Source: Porphyromonas gingivicanis JCM 15907 (lineage in GTDB: Bacteria > Bacteroidota > Bacteroidia > Bacteroidales > Porphyromonadaceae). From it: a stretch of DNA of 64,000 nt. The notes beneath the pieces were generated by a model, which saw only the letters and a program-made list of their open reading frames with translations, ran no database searches and was not told the DNA's origin. The stretch spans positions 302,704 through 366,703 of the forward strand of contig NZ_BAKX01000002.1 in NCBI RefSeq assembly GCF_000614585.1, written 5' to 3'. Both the position numbers and the translations under genes were made by a program. This document shows positions 29,371 to 38,392 of the stretch, in pieces (positions within the stretch are counted from its first letter, which is position 1; every line of letters starts with the position of its first letter).

Positions 29371-29829
29371 ATGTCTTTATTAGAACAGATTAACCAAGAT
29401 ATAAAAGAGTCGATGTTGGCTCGCGAGAAGGTTCGCTTAGAAGCTCTTCGAAGCGTAAAAAAAGAGTTTCAAGAGGTCCTCACGGCTAAAGGCAGTACTG
29501 GAGAGCTTCCCGATGACAAAGCTCTTGCAATTATCCGTAAACTACTGAAGCAAAGATCAGATAGTGCTGCTATATACACCGAAAATGGTCGTGCCGATTT
29601 GGCGCAAAGAGAGCTCGAAGAGGCAGAAGTACTTAAGGCTTATCTCCCCCAGCAATTATCTGCCGAAGAGTTGCGCCCTATTGTTACCGCCAAGTTACAA
29701 GAATTGGGCATTACTGATATCAAGCAGAAAGGGCGTGTAACAGGAGTTTTGTGTAAAGAGTTGGCAGGTAGAGCCGATGGAAAACTTATCGGAGAAGTAG
29801 TTCAAGTTGTATTGGAAGCAATGAATTGA
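29371..29829 (+). CDS. GatB/YqeY domain protein
   Basis: A 152-residue helical protein matching the YqeY family: MSLLEQINQDIKESMLAREK at the N-terminus, then EEAEVLKAYLPQQLS and a C-terminal GRVTGVLCKELAGRADGKLI. The domain is related to the tail of the GatB amidotransferase subunit that contacts tRNA, but the cellular role of free YqeY is not established. The ATG at 29371 follows the ftsZ stop by two bases and is preferred to the in-frame TTG at 29365. It frequently follows ftsZ in Bacteroidota, which supports the FtsZ assignment. Confidence 0.9.
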   Translation: MSLLEQINQDIKESMLAREKVRLEALRSVKKEFQEVLTAKGSTGELPDDKALAIIRKLLKQRSDSAAIYTENGRADLAQRELEEAEVLKAYLPQQLSAEELRPIVTAKLQELGITDIKQKGRVTGVLCKELAGRADGKLIGEVVQVVLEAMN

Positions 29830-29863
29830 TACGCTTGTGAGTCGTAAACATATCGAAAAAGTA

Positions 29864-29890
29864 GGGCAATCTTGGGGTTGCCCTTTTTTT
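29864..29890 (+). terminator. terminator of ftsA-ftsZ-yqeY
   Basis: GGGCAA (29864-29869), an 8-base loop, TTGCCC (29878-29883) and TTTTTTT make a strong rho-independent terminator 35 bases after the stop codon. Confidence 0.85.
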
Positions 29891-30020
29891 GTTCTCATTG
29901 GACGATGGGGATTTTTATAGTCGCCTTTTCTCCATTTGCACATTAGTTCTTGACTATTTGTAGAGAGCATTATGGGTGTTCACAGAAAGAGATGTAATAG
30001 TTTCCTATAATGCTTTGTTG

Positions 30021-30097
30021 CAAAAGGGTCAATGGTTCGGAAAGTTTGCACGGAAGGTTTTGCTTCAAAGGGTTAATGGTTGGGAAAGTTTGCTGGG
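30021..30097 (+). repeat. intergenic degenerate tandem repeat, copy B
   Basis: Two ~44-base blocks, each roughly AAAGGGTnAATGGTTnGG then AAAGTTTGCACGGAAGG and a TTTTGCTTC tail, form a clear periodic pattern. Bases 30023-30085 are identical, in reverse complement, to 38256-38318. The surrounding gap 29830-30332 has no gene apart from the terminator and promoter listed. Confidence 0.7.
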
Positions 30098-30303
30098 ATG
30101 GGAGGGGTAAGAGTTGCCATTATAGCTCTTTTGTATTGATGGATAGTGTCCGATAAAGACTATAAAACAATGCCAAAAAGGGGAGTATTCCATAGGTAAG
30201 ACAAGCCTTGTTTACCAAGGGAGAGAGTTATCCATTGCTCTCCAAGCATCTTTTTTATACCAAAAACAGACATATCACTGTGCAGAAAATAACACAAACA
30301 AAG

Positions 30304-30311
30304 TATCTTTG
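30304..30311 (+). promoter_or_regulatory. -7 box for the antiporter gene
   Basis: TATCTTTG, exact TAnnTTTG, lies 22 bases before the ATG at 30333. No convincing -33 TTTG is visible. Confidence 0.45.
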
Positions 30312-30332
30312 TAGGGGAAATAAAAAAGATTG

Positions 30333-32606
30333 ATGAATATGCAAGACGATAAATTAGCAAGAAAGAAAGATAAAAAATCACTCATATTTTACCTTTTCCT
30401 ATTGCTTATTTTTATAGCGGGAATATGGGCAACGGCAACTATCGCTCTACCGATCCTCTCCCCAGACGAGATGGCAAAGAGCAATATACGAGTAGGTACC
30501 AGTGCCTTTGCCACCTTTACAGAGGGAGTACAGCACCATTTAGGAACAACCATAGGACTACTACTCTTGCAGATTATCGTTATTCTCTCTGTGGCAAGAG
30601 GTATGGGGATTCTCTTCTCCAAGCTAAAGCAACCTACCGTTATTGGAGAGATTGTAGCGGGTATTCTCTTAGGTCCTACCCTTTTGGGAGCTGTTTGGCC
30701 AGAGGGGTTTGCCTTTCTCTTTCCTGAGTCGAGCTTGGGAAGTATTGAACTTTTAAGCCAATTTGGTCTTATCCTTTTCATGTTTACGATCGGGATGGAA
30801 CTCAACATATCCGACATTCGTAAACAAGCCCGTAATGCGCTTATCATTAGCCAGTCGGGCATTTTTATTCCCTTTGTTTTAGGAATTGTCCTATGTATCA
30901 CTACCTATACCCGTTACTCCAGTCAAGTAGCATTCTTGCCTCTCGCTCTTTTTATGGGTATATCTATGAGTATTACAGCCTTCCCCGTATTGGCTCGCAT
31001 CATCCAAGAGCGTTCTATGAGTCGTACTCCCTTGGGGAAATTGGCACTTAATACAGCAGCTGCTGGCGATATCATTGCATGGCTTCTTCTGGCTGGTATT
31101 ATGGCAATCACACAAAGTGGGAGCTTCAATAGTGCTATCTTCAACTTCCTTTTCTTGCTACTCTATCTTTTGGTAGCTTTCGGCATCCTACGCCCTCTCT
31201 TTTCTATCATCGGACGTATTTATAACAAACAAGAACTTATTAGCAAGTCCATTATAGGACTTATCTTCATACTCCTTTTGGTGAGTGCCTATGTAACAGA
31301 AATTCTAAGTATGCATGCCCTTTTCGGCTCATTCATATTAGGTCTCATCATGCCCGAAGATGTAAAGTTTCGCCACATCCTCACCGAAAAGGTAGAGGAT
31401 GTCTCGCTCAACGTATTCTTACCACTATTCTTTGCCTCTTCGGGACTACGTACCGAGCTGGGACTTATCAATACTCCAGAGTTATGGATTCTCCTTATGA
31501 TTTTTATCGCCGTGGCTATTATCGGCAAGATTGGAGGTACTTATCTCTCGGCTCGTATCTGTGGGCTACAAGTAAAGGAGAGTTTGTACTTAGGAGCTTA
31601 CATGAATACGCGAGGTCTCATGGAACTCGTTGTACTAAAGATAGGTCTTGATTTGGGGGTACTACCACCTGTCTTCTTCGCCATATTGGTACTTATGACA
31701 TTGGTAACAACCCTGATGACAGCTCCATTGATTCACCTAATAGATACAATAGATGCCTTAGTACAGAAAAGAAAAGGCAAACTTCGTAAAATCAGCCAAC
31801 GTGTTCTCTTGGCTTTCGGGCGTTCAAATACAGGTCCAACTCTGCTCCGCTTGGCACATCAAATATTCTCCAAACAAGAGTTGAATAATGGACTTTCGCT
31901 ACTACACATCACTATGAGCTACAACATTAGCGTTATTGATGAGGAGACTTTCTTTGAAGAAAATTTTGAAGAGTCTATCAAAGAGAGCGAACGCCTATCA
32001 CTAAAAGTAGAACCTATCCATAAAATATCTGACCAAGCAGCGACAGAAATTATCCATTGTGCCAACAATGGCGAACATAAATTCCTATTGGTCGGGGCAG
32101 GCTTAAACCTTTCGGATTCCGAAATCGACAAAAGTATTATCAGCGAGCACCAATCACTCCAAAAATTTTGGGGTAAGCTATCCGTAAATACCCCCGAAGC
32201 AATCCTCAATGCTCGCACTATGTTTAACGACAAAATGGCTCGATTTGCCGAAGAAGCCAAATGCTCGCTCGGAGTTTTCGTTAATCGTAAGTTTACCTCT
32301 CCTCGACGTATATTAGTAGCTTGCCATGGAAAAGAAGATGCTTTACTATTACCCTATGCTCAAAATATGGCGGCAATTAACAAGGGCACAGTATCACTCC
32401 TACCTCTACAACTTACCTCCTCAGATAAGGGAGCAGAGGGTTACTCTTCTCTGTCTGTCAATCTACTTCTTCCAAGCAAGTCGGGCGAGGAAATCTCTCA
32501 ATACGAATTTATGTTCATCTCCTACGAAACATGGACCTTACTAACAGAATTACGTCCTGAGGTTCTTGCTCATCTGCCGAGTGTTCTCATCGTAAACCCG
32601 AAGTAA
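30333..32606 (+). CDS. CPA2-type cation:proton antiporter with C-terminal cytosolic region
   Basis: A 757-residue protein. After one N-terminal helix (SLIFYLFLLLIFIAGIWA) the Na+/H+ exchanger domain spans about residues 85-450: KLKQPTVIGEIVAGILLGPT, FMFTIGMELNI, MSITAFPVLARIIQE and NTAAAGDIIAWLLL, where the Asp of the last motif is the usual ion-binding residue. The final ~300 residues are soluble and resemble a pair of universal-stress-type folds (VLLAFGRSNTG ... RRILVACHGKEDALL). It likely exchanges K+ or Na+ for protons across the inner membrane. The start is the ATG at 30333 or 30339; a TTG at 30330 is less likely. Confidence 0.88.
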   Translation: MNMQDDKLARKKDKKSLIFYLFLLLIFIAGIWATATIALPILSPDEMAKSNIRVGTSAFATFTEGVQHHLGTTIGLLLLQIIVILSVARGMGILFSKLKQPTVIGEIVAGILLGPTLLGAVWPEGFAFLFPESSLGSIELLSQFGLILFMFTIGMELNISDIRKQARNALIISQSGIFIPFVLGIVLCITTYTRYSSQVAFLPLALFMGISMSITAFPVLARIIQERSMSRTPLGKLALNTAAAGDIIAWLLLAGIMAITQSGSFNSAIFNFLFLLLYLLVAFGILRPLFSIIGRIYNKQELISKSIIGLIFILLLVSAYVTEILSMHALFGSFILGLIMPEDVKFRHILTEKVEDVSLNVFLPLFFASSGLRTELGLINTPELWILLMIFIAVAIIGKIGGTYLSARICGLQVKESLYLGAYMNTRGLMELVVLKIGLDLGVLPPVFFAILVLMTLVTTLMTAPLIHLIDTIDALVQKRKGKLRKISQRVLLAFGRSNTGPTLLRLAHQIFSKQELNNGLSLLHITMSYNISVIDEETFFEENFEESIKESERLSLKVEPIHKISDQAATEIIHCANNGEHKFLLVGAGLNLSDSEIDKSIISEHQSLQKFWGKLSVNTPEAILNARTMFNDKMARFAEEAKCSLGVFVNRKFTSPRRILVACHGKEDALLLPYAQNMAAINKGTVSLLPLQLTSSDKGAEGYSSLSVNLLLPSKSGEEISQYEFMFISYETWTLLTELRPEVLAHLPSVLIVNPK

Positions 32607-32635
32607 TGAGACCATCCATAAAGCAGTAACTTCTT

Positions 32636-33667
32636 ATGACAAGAAACGTGTTTCATCTTGTATCCCTTATAGTCCTATTAATAGGTTGGTGGGGATACAC
32701 TCCCTTAAGAGCACAAACTGAAGACACTCAAAGTTTCACTTTCGACCCAGAGAATATCTCTAAGGAGCTACGAGAGCAACTTCTACTACCTATATATTTT
32801 GGAGAAGATATATCGCTCGAAAGAATATTACTCTATGATAAGTACACCCTAAAAGATACCTATACCTACAATAAAAAGCGTAGACAAATACAGTGGGCGC
32901 AAATACGTTCTAAACTTGCTTTAGTGGAGAATATGTTAGAAGGTTCTTTCCAATGGGGAGTACTGCAAAACTACAAAAACCTAAAAGGGAAAGCTCCTCA
33001 GCCTAAAAATGCTCGCATCGAGGGTAAAAGCGTATTCGATTCGTTGGGTGTAGAACGTTACCAAGCTATTCCTCTCTACACAGAAGAAGACTTAGAGCTT
33101 CCTCTGCTTTATGCAAGAGATGGATGGATAGCTCTCAACAAGGGATTAGAAAACGATTATTATCGAGTACATCCCATTGAGTTGGATCGAGAATTTTTGG
33201 TTCCAAGAGCCTATTTCACTCCTCTTGCAGACAGCACCTTTTTTCAGCACGTTATTTTTATAGATCGCAAGCGACAATATATCGTTACGACGGAGCGATT
33301 ATCCCCTCAACAATGGGCTATAAGGAGTGTAAACCCCAGTACTACAGGTATCCAAAAACCTCCCTACTCACAAGAAACCCCCTTAGGCATGTTTCTCTTA
33401 CAAGGGAAACGAGAAAAGATGCGCTATCTTAAAGATGGTTCGCAAACAGAAATAGCAGGGTTTGCTCCTTATGCCTGTCGCTTCACAGGAGGAGCCTATG
33501 TGCATGGTGTACCCTCTGTGGTGCCTAAAGAAGAAATCACCGAGTATAGCAGTTCTCTGGGCACACGTCCACTCTCGCATATGTGTGTCAGAACGCCCTC
33601 CTCTCATGCCTTCTTCATCTATAAATGGGCACCTTACCTGCAAACCATTATATTTGTTATCGAATAA
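32636..33667 (+). CDS. YkuD-type L,D-transpeptidase with atypical SHMC active site
   Basis: A 343-residue exported protein (signal peptide ending TPLRAQ). The C-terminal third has the YkuD outline: GGAYVHGVPSV carries the conserved His, and SLGTRPLSHMCVRTPSSHA supplies the Ser-His-x-Cys-[IV]-Arg box. The usual box is SHGCVR; here Gly is replaced by Met next to the catalytic Cys. YkuD enzymes form 3-3 peptidoglycan cross-links or attach proteins to the wall. The long N-terminal ~190 residues have no recognised domain. It lies 29 bases after the antiporter gene and may be co-transcribed with it. Confidence 0.75.
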   Translation: MTRNVFHLVSLIVLLIGWWGYTPLRAQTEDTQSFTFDPENISKELREQLLLPIYFGEDISLERILLYDKYTLKDTYTYNKKRRQIQWAQIRSKLALVENMLEGSFQWGVLQNYKNLKGKAPQPKNARIEGKSVFDSLGVERYQAIPLYTEEDLELPLLYARDGWIALNKGLENDYYRVHPIELDREFLVPRAYFTPLADSTFFQHVIFIDRKRQYIVTTERLSPQQWAIRSVNPSTTGIQKPPYSQETPLGMFLLQGKREKMRYLKDGSQTEIAGFAPYACRFTGGAYVHGVPSVVPKEEITEYSSSLGTRPLSHMCVRTPSSHAFFIYKWAPYLQTIIFVIE

Positions 33668-33767
33668 ACCTCTCCTATCAACAGTACATCTACGACCTTC
33701 AAAAATTTCACAACAACAGAAACATAACTCGATATAGTAAATACAGAATAACAAATAAGCTGAAACA

Positions 33768-34166
33768 ATGAAAGATATAAAATGGAAAATTTTGCCACTC
33801 TTGATTGCTCTTCTTGTTTTTTGTAATAAGAGCTTTGCACAAAACGGGATTAAGAGTCTTACCCCTCAAGAATATAAGCAAGCGATACAGAATGACCCTT
33901 CGGCTATTGTCCTTGATGTACGCCAACCTCAAGAGTATAAAATGGGACATATCAAAGGAGCTATACTCATCAACGTGCTGGACGAACCTCTCTTCGAGCA
34001 AGAGATAAAGAAACTCGACAAAAACAAGACCTACTACCTCTACTGTCGTAGTGGTAAAAGAAGCAATAAGGCAGCTCTAAAAATGCAAAAGATGGGGTTC
34101 AAGGTATGGGAGCTAAAAGGAGGTATCAAATCTTGGACAGAATCTAAAATGCCCATCGAAAAGTAA
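33768..34166 (+). CDS. periplasmic rhodanese-like protein
   Basis: A 132-residue protein with a signal peptide (LLIALLVFCNKSFAQN) and one rhodanese domain. IVLDVRQPQEYKMGHIKGA opens the domain; the active-site loop is YCRSGKRSNKA with the nucleophilic Cys; the end is GFKVWELKGGIKSW, typical of the family. Rhodaneses carry persulfide sulfur from thiosulfate or other donors. Being in the periplasm, it may act in redox or sulfur relay, but the partner is unknown. It ends before a strong hairpin terminator. Confidence 0.9.
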   Translation: MKDIKWKILPLLIALLVFCNKSFAQNGIKSLTPQEYKQAIQNDPSAIVLDVRQPQEYKMGHIKGAILINVLDEPLFEQEIKKLDKNKTYYLYCRSGKRSNKAALKMQKMGFKVWELKGGIKSWTESKMPIEK

Positions 34167-34231
34167 TGTGCGCTTGTCTCTAAGAGTGTAATCAATCATT
34201 TGAGAGATAAAACTCGTAAGAATACCTACTC

Positions 34232-34269
34232 CCCCAAAAGGTTTCCTCATAGCCTTTTGGGGATTTTTT
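34232..34269 (+). terminator. terminator after the rhodanese gene
   Basis: CCCCAAAAGG / CCTTTTGGGG, a 10-bp perfect stem, followed by ATTTTTT. Confidence 0.85.
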
Positions 34270-34423
34270 ATAACAATGACTATACCCCGAGGGGGTAATT
34301 CTCTCGATCAGAAGGCTATACAAAATTAGTAATACACCATAGCCTCGAGGTATTCGATGTTAGATATGTTTTTGATACCTTTACGAAATCTTCTAATAAT
34401 CATTAATAAAAGATTATAGACCT

Positions 34424-37400
34424 ATGAAAAACTTAATTACTTATTGTATACTCCTCGTGAGTATTTTCTTAAGTGTTCCTACCCTCAAAGCACAGGGTAA
34501 TATTCGTTTCGTAAAGGAAGGTGGCTCTGGAGATGGCTCTTCTTGGTCAAAAGCATCTGGAGATTTGCAAGCAATGATTGATGCTTCTACCTCTGGCGAT
34601 GAGATATGGATTGCCGAAGGGCACTACAAACCGACTCGACTCATTCGAGAGAACAAAAAGCGTTCGTATGCCTTTCATCTCAAAAATGGAGTAAGTCTGC
34701 TTGGAGGCTTTGCTGGGAGTGAAACCTCTAAACAAGAGCGCGAACATACCCAAGCACCTGTACCTCTACAGTTTCTCTTCAAGCATCGTACCATTATCGA
34801 CGGCAATATCGATGACAATGAAGAGTCTTGGCAAAGAGTTATAGAGGAAGGCTCGACTTCTCGCTATATTTGGAAAATTTCAGGGCATGAGAAGAATGCC
34901 AATCACTTACTCTATCTACCCGACATAGCCACCCATGCTATCGTTATTGATGGGTTAGTACTAACAGGGGCCTATGCCGATGTATTTCAAGTAAAAGTAT
35001 CGGGAGCCGCTCTCTATGCTCGTGGCGAGATACATTTGCTCAATAGTATCATTAAGCGAAACGCTACATACAGTCGAGCCGAAGGCAATGTCAACTTCTT
35101 TGGTGGTGCTGTATACATAGGTAATGGAGGGGGCAAGGCTCGTATAGAAAACTGTCTCTTTGAAGACAATCAAGCCTATCTCCCTACATTCTCTGCCGAA
35201 GGAGGGGCAGTGTACTTAGAGCAAGGTACTATATCTAACTCCCTATTTCGCGCCAATGTCGGCGTAGATGCTGGCGGTGCAGTAAGACTAAACAGCGGAG
35301 AGATAAAAAACTGCTACTTCTATGACTGTTACGGAGGTAAAGGTGGTGCTATCTGTGCCAATGATGCACAAATAAAGGCCTGCTATATTGCCGACTGCCG
35401 AGGGCTCGTAGGTGGAGGCATCTACTCTGCGAATAGCCAGATACATCACACTCAGATATTAGGTTGCTATGCGGACGACCCTGCTTTTGGCGAAGCTGGA
35501 GGTGGCTCAGGAGGAGGAATCTATGGCGAAAGAGCCACAACTGTAATAGGCTCGCTCATTGCAAACTGTAGTTCAGGTAAGCTGGGTGGGGGCGTTGGCT
35601 TCAAAACATCGGGCAAACTTTACCACTCCACCGTACAACAATGTAACGCACGCCTCATCAATCAGCCTGTACAAAACGTAACTTTGGGAGAGGGGGGCAT
35701 TATGCTCAATACAATAGCCTCAGACGACCCTTCTCCCGTAGGCTTCATACGCTCAACCTCTTTTACAGGGTCAGCACTAACACCCGAGCAAAAAGAAGAA
35801 ATTTATTCGGCTGATTGGGCACTTGACGTTGGTAGCGATCATATTGCTACAGGCGAAATAATCCCTGAGACACCAGAACCTACCGATATGCGTGGTGTAG
35901 AGCGTATACGAGATGGGAAGATAGATAGAGGTGCCTTTGCCTACAAACCGCCCCAAGCAATCCCTGCCATCGTGGTTACTATGAGCACCGAGAATAGTAA
36001 TGTTAAGCTCGGTGTGGGAGGAAATGAGGGGACCTCTTTTTCGATAGACTTCGGCTCTGGACAACCAATTCAATATGAAGGGGCTAAAGTAATCACAGAG
36101 ACAGTACAAGGTAGAACTATTAAAATATACGGAGAGGGAATCCTTGTATTTGTAGCTAATCAACAGGGTATTGCATCGCTCGATCTCTCAAATGCCAAAA
36201 GCCTCATGAAACTTCAGGTTATGGATAACGAGCTCAAGAGTCTTGATGTCTCGCACTCGCCCAACCTCTATATGCTCTACTGCGATCGAAACAAAATATC
36301 AGGAGCATTGAACCTCAAAGCCCAAAACAGGATGAATGTAATAAGTTGTCAAAACAACCAAATATCAGGGCGATTGGACCTATCGCACATAGAGAATTTG
36401 ACCTCCATTATCTGTAATGACAATCGAATTAGCGAACTCATATTGCCCTCCAAAGCGGACAAACTCACTACTATCAGTTGCGAAAACAACGAAATAGAAC
36501 AACTTAATGTAACTCAATGTAGCGAATTGGATGAGTTGCTCTGTGCGAACAATAAAATCAAGAGCTTAGACCTAACAAAGAACCACAAACTGACTAAACT
36601 CTACGCTGTAGAGAACGCTCTCTCTTGGCTCGACCTAAGCCAAAACAAGCAACTCAAAACGCTAACACTTACTAAGAATAGTATCGAGACAATAAATCTC
36701 TCACACAATACAGCTATTGAGAACCTCTATCTTGGGCAGAACAAACTCAAACAAATTGATCTCACTCCCCTCAAAGCTCTACAATGGCTTATCCTCGACG
36801 ACAATCATCTTGAGAAAATAGATCTCAGCCAGCAAAGTAAATTGAAGCAAATTAAGGCATCGCACAATAAATTGCACAGTATCGACCTAAGCCACAACCC
36901 CGATTTATCTGTACTTTGGGTGGGCAATAATCAACTCAAACAGTTGGATATATCTCGTCAAAAGCAACTAATTTGGCTGGAATGCGACAGCAACAGATTG
37001 ACCCATCTATCTATTGAAAACAATAAAAACATTGTATGGTTAGAATGCCAGAATAATGAAATCGCCTCGCTCGAAGTAGCCCATCTAAGCAATTTGCAGA
37101 AGCTATTCGCTTCGCACAATAAGCTCAAGGAGATTAACCTCAAAAGCAATCAAGGCATACAGGGCATTAGACTTGATCATAACGAACTACACAAAGAGGT
37201 ACTTACTCGCCTCTTGAACGATTTACCCGATGTCTCTTCGGTTGAGATTAACGAAAACAACAAAGAGTGGGTTAAGCAAATTGATATTAGTTACAACTAT
37301 GGAAGTAGCGAAGTAGACACTAACAAAGCGCACTCCCTTGGTTGGATAGTAAAGAACGCTCCGGGACTACCCGATGCTATTACTCCAATCAATGCCGAAG

Positions 37401-37612
37401 AGCTCCATTACTACTACGACAAAACAAACCAAAGACTACACTTCGTGAAACCCTATTTACACATAGAGGTGTACAATATGCTCGGGCAGAAAGTACTTTT
37501 TTCGGAAAATCCAACAGAGTGGATAGATCTATCCTCTCTCGATGAGGGAACCTATATTGCGGTAGCTTATTACGAAGAAGAAGTTCGCCAAGCCCTACGT
37601 TTGATACGATAG
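34424..37612 (+). CDS. large T9SS-exported beta-helix and leucine-rich-repeat surface protein
   Basis: A 1062-residue protein. Order: signal peptide (LSVPTLKAQGN); an N-terminal right-handed beta-helix (about 30-480) with repeated glycine-rich turns GGAVYIGNGGGKARIENC, GGAVRLNSGEIKNCYF and GGGIYSANSQIHHTQI, opened by the pattern SLLGGFAGSETSKQER seen in adhesin-like proteins; then about 20 internalin-like LRRs (about 560-960) with the xxLxxLDLSxNxxL form; then a C-terminal T9SS type A domain (YNMLGQKVLFSENP ... DEGTYIAVAYY). It is predicted to be surface-exposed through T9SS. The combination suggests binding or adhesion. It is a single-gene unit. Confidence 0.85.
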   Translation: MKNLITYCILLVSIFLSVPTLKAQGNIRFVKEGGSGDGSSWSKASGDLQAMIDASTSGDEIWIAEGHYKPTRLIRENKKRSYAFHLKNGVSLLGGFAGSETSKQEREHTQAPVPLQFLFKHRTIIDGNIDDNEESWQRVIEEGSTSRYIWKISGHEKNANHLLYLPDIATHAIVIDGLVLTGAYADVFQVKVSGAALYARGEIHLLNSIIKRNATYSRAEGNVNFFGGAVYIGNGGGKARIENCLFEDNQAYLPTFSAEGGAVYLEQGTISNSLFRANVGVDAGGAVRLNSGEIKNCYFYDCYGGKGGAICANDAQIKACYIADCRGLVGGGIYSANSQIHHTQILGCYADDPAFGEAGGGSGGGIYGERATTVIGSLIANCSSGKLGGGVGFKTSGKLYHSTVQQCNARLINQPVQNVTLGEGGIMLNTIASDDPSPVGFIRSTSFTGSALTPEQKEEIYSADWALDVGSDHIATGEIIPETPEPTDMRGVERIRDGKIDRGAFAYKPPQAIPAIVVTMSTENSNVKLGVGGNEGTSFSIDFGSGQPIQYEGAKVITETVQGRTIKIYGEGILVFVANQQGIASLDLSNAKSLMKLQVMDNELKSLDVSHSPNLYMLYCDRNKISGALNLKAQNRMNVISCQNNQISGRLDLSHIENLTSIICNDNRISELILPSKADKLTTISCENNEIEQLNVTQCSELDELLCANNKIKSLDLTKNHKLTKLYAVENALSWLDLSQNKQLKTLTLTKNSIETINLSHNTAIENLYLGQNKLKQIDLTPLKALQWLILDDNHLEKIDLSQQSKLKQIKASHNKLHSIDLSHNPDLSVLWVGNNQLKQLDISRQKQLIWLECDSNRLTHLSIENNKNIVWLECQNNEIASLEVAHLSNLQKLFASHNKLKEINLKSNQGIQGIRLDHNELHKEVLTRLLNDLPDVSSVEINENNKEWVKQIDISYNYGSSEVDTNKAHSLGWIVKNAPGLPDAITPINAEELHYYYDKTNQRLHFVKPYLHIEVYNMLGQKVLFSENPTEWIDLSSLDEGTYIAVAYYEEEVRQALRLIR

Positions 37613-37624
37613 AATGCTACTCTC

Positions 37625-37671
37625 GAACTCTCCCAGAAAGGCTCTTCTATTTACCTTTTTTGGGGGAGTTC
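37625..37671 (+). terminator. possible hairpin after the LRR gene
   Basis: GAACTC and CCCA pair with GGGG and GAGTTC around a long loop. It lacks a T run directly after the stem, so it is a weak candidate. Confidence 0.3.
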
Positions 37672-37821
37672 CCTTGGCAGAGATAAAAACATAACATTAA
37701 TAAGAAGAAAAAGTACAGAGCAATGTACAACCATATTTACGTAATGAGAGTAATACAACAAAAGCTGTATAGCTATAATTATCTCGTTATCTGAAACTCT
37801 CTTCCGACAAAATGTAAAACG

Positions 37822-37853
37822 AAAAAGGTCGTTACTCTTTGTGAATAACGACC
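37822..37853 (-). terminator. terminator of tRNA-Asn
   Basis: On the minus strand GGTCGTTA / TAACGACC forms an 8-bp stem followed by TTTTT. It begins 11 bases after the tRNA 3' end. Confidence 0.75.
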
Positions 37854-37863
37854 CTTTCTTTTG

Positions 37864-37937
37864 CGCTCCCTCAAGGACTTGAACCTTGGACCCCCTGATT
37901 AACAGTCAGATGCTCTAACCAACTGAGCTAAGGAAGC
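37864..37937 (-). tRNA. tRNA-Asn (GUU anticodon)
   Basis: Read on the minus strand: acceptor stem GCTTCCT pairs with AGGGAGC (one G-T wobble), the D-arm has AGCTCAGTTGGTTAGAGC, the anticodon loop is CTGTTAA with GTT, and the T-arm CAAGG-TTCAAGT-CCTTG is perfect. Length is 74 bases to the discriminator G; the CCA end is not encoded. A promoter and a terminator flank it. Confidence 0.96.
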
Positions 37938-37954
37938 ATTTTTATTTCCGACTG

Positions 37955-37985
37955 CAAAGATAGCTATTATTTCGGGATTAGCAAC
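37955..37985 (-). promoter_or_regulatory. tRNA-Asn promoter
   Basis: Minus strand GTTG (37985-37982), 19 bases, TATCTTTG (37962-37955); one mismatch from TTTG-N19-TAnnTTTG, with the start about 18 bases before the mature tRNA. Confidence 0.65.
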
Positions 37986-38254
37986 ACTTTTGCTAAAACT
38001 TTTATCCTCTATTTCCCTCTCTACTCTTCGCCTTCTAACCGAGTACTAAGAGAAGAAACTGATGTACAAAAGATTAGCCATCTTCATCTAAATCCTAGCA
38101 CAAGTACTCAAAGAATAGTAAGGCAAAAGATAACAAAGTACTCAACAGCCTAAAACTACTCCAAAACATGTAGATAAAGCAGGAACGAAGCGAAACGAAC
38201 AATGGCTATTGCCTCCATCTATACTGCTCCGACTCTTGATAATTCCAGCTATTT

Positions 38255-38364
38255 CTCCCAACCATTAACCCTTTGAAGCAAAACCTTCCGTGCAAACTTT
38301 CCGAACCATTGACCCTTTGGCGCCAAACCATCCGTGCAAACTCTCAAAAGGGTTATACCTTTTC
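38255..38364 (-). repeat. intergenic degenerate tandem repeat, copy C
   Basis: Minus-strand copy of the repeat family. Bases 38256-38318 are the exact reverse complement of 30023-30085 (63 bp). A further unit follows, with GAGAGTTTGCACGGATGG and the near-palindrome AAAAGGGTTATACCTTTT, which recurs at 50108. The rest of the 37938-38392 gap shows nothing else I can name. Confidence 0.7.
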
Positions 38365-38392
38365 GATTGAAATTTTCTGTGGAAAAAGAAAG

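Noticed and set aside
30021..30097. A second CRISPR array
   Set aside because: Units are degenerate and adjoin without unique spacers of constant size; the pattern is a tandem minisatellite.
30160..30381. Minus-strand 73-codon frame across the antiporter start
   Set aside because: It overlaps the antiporter promoter and start codon on the opposite strand and shows no protein-like pattern.
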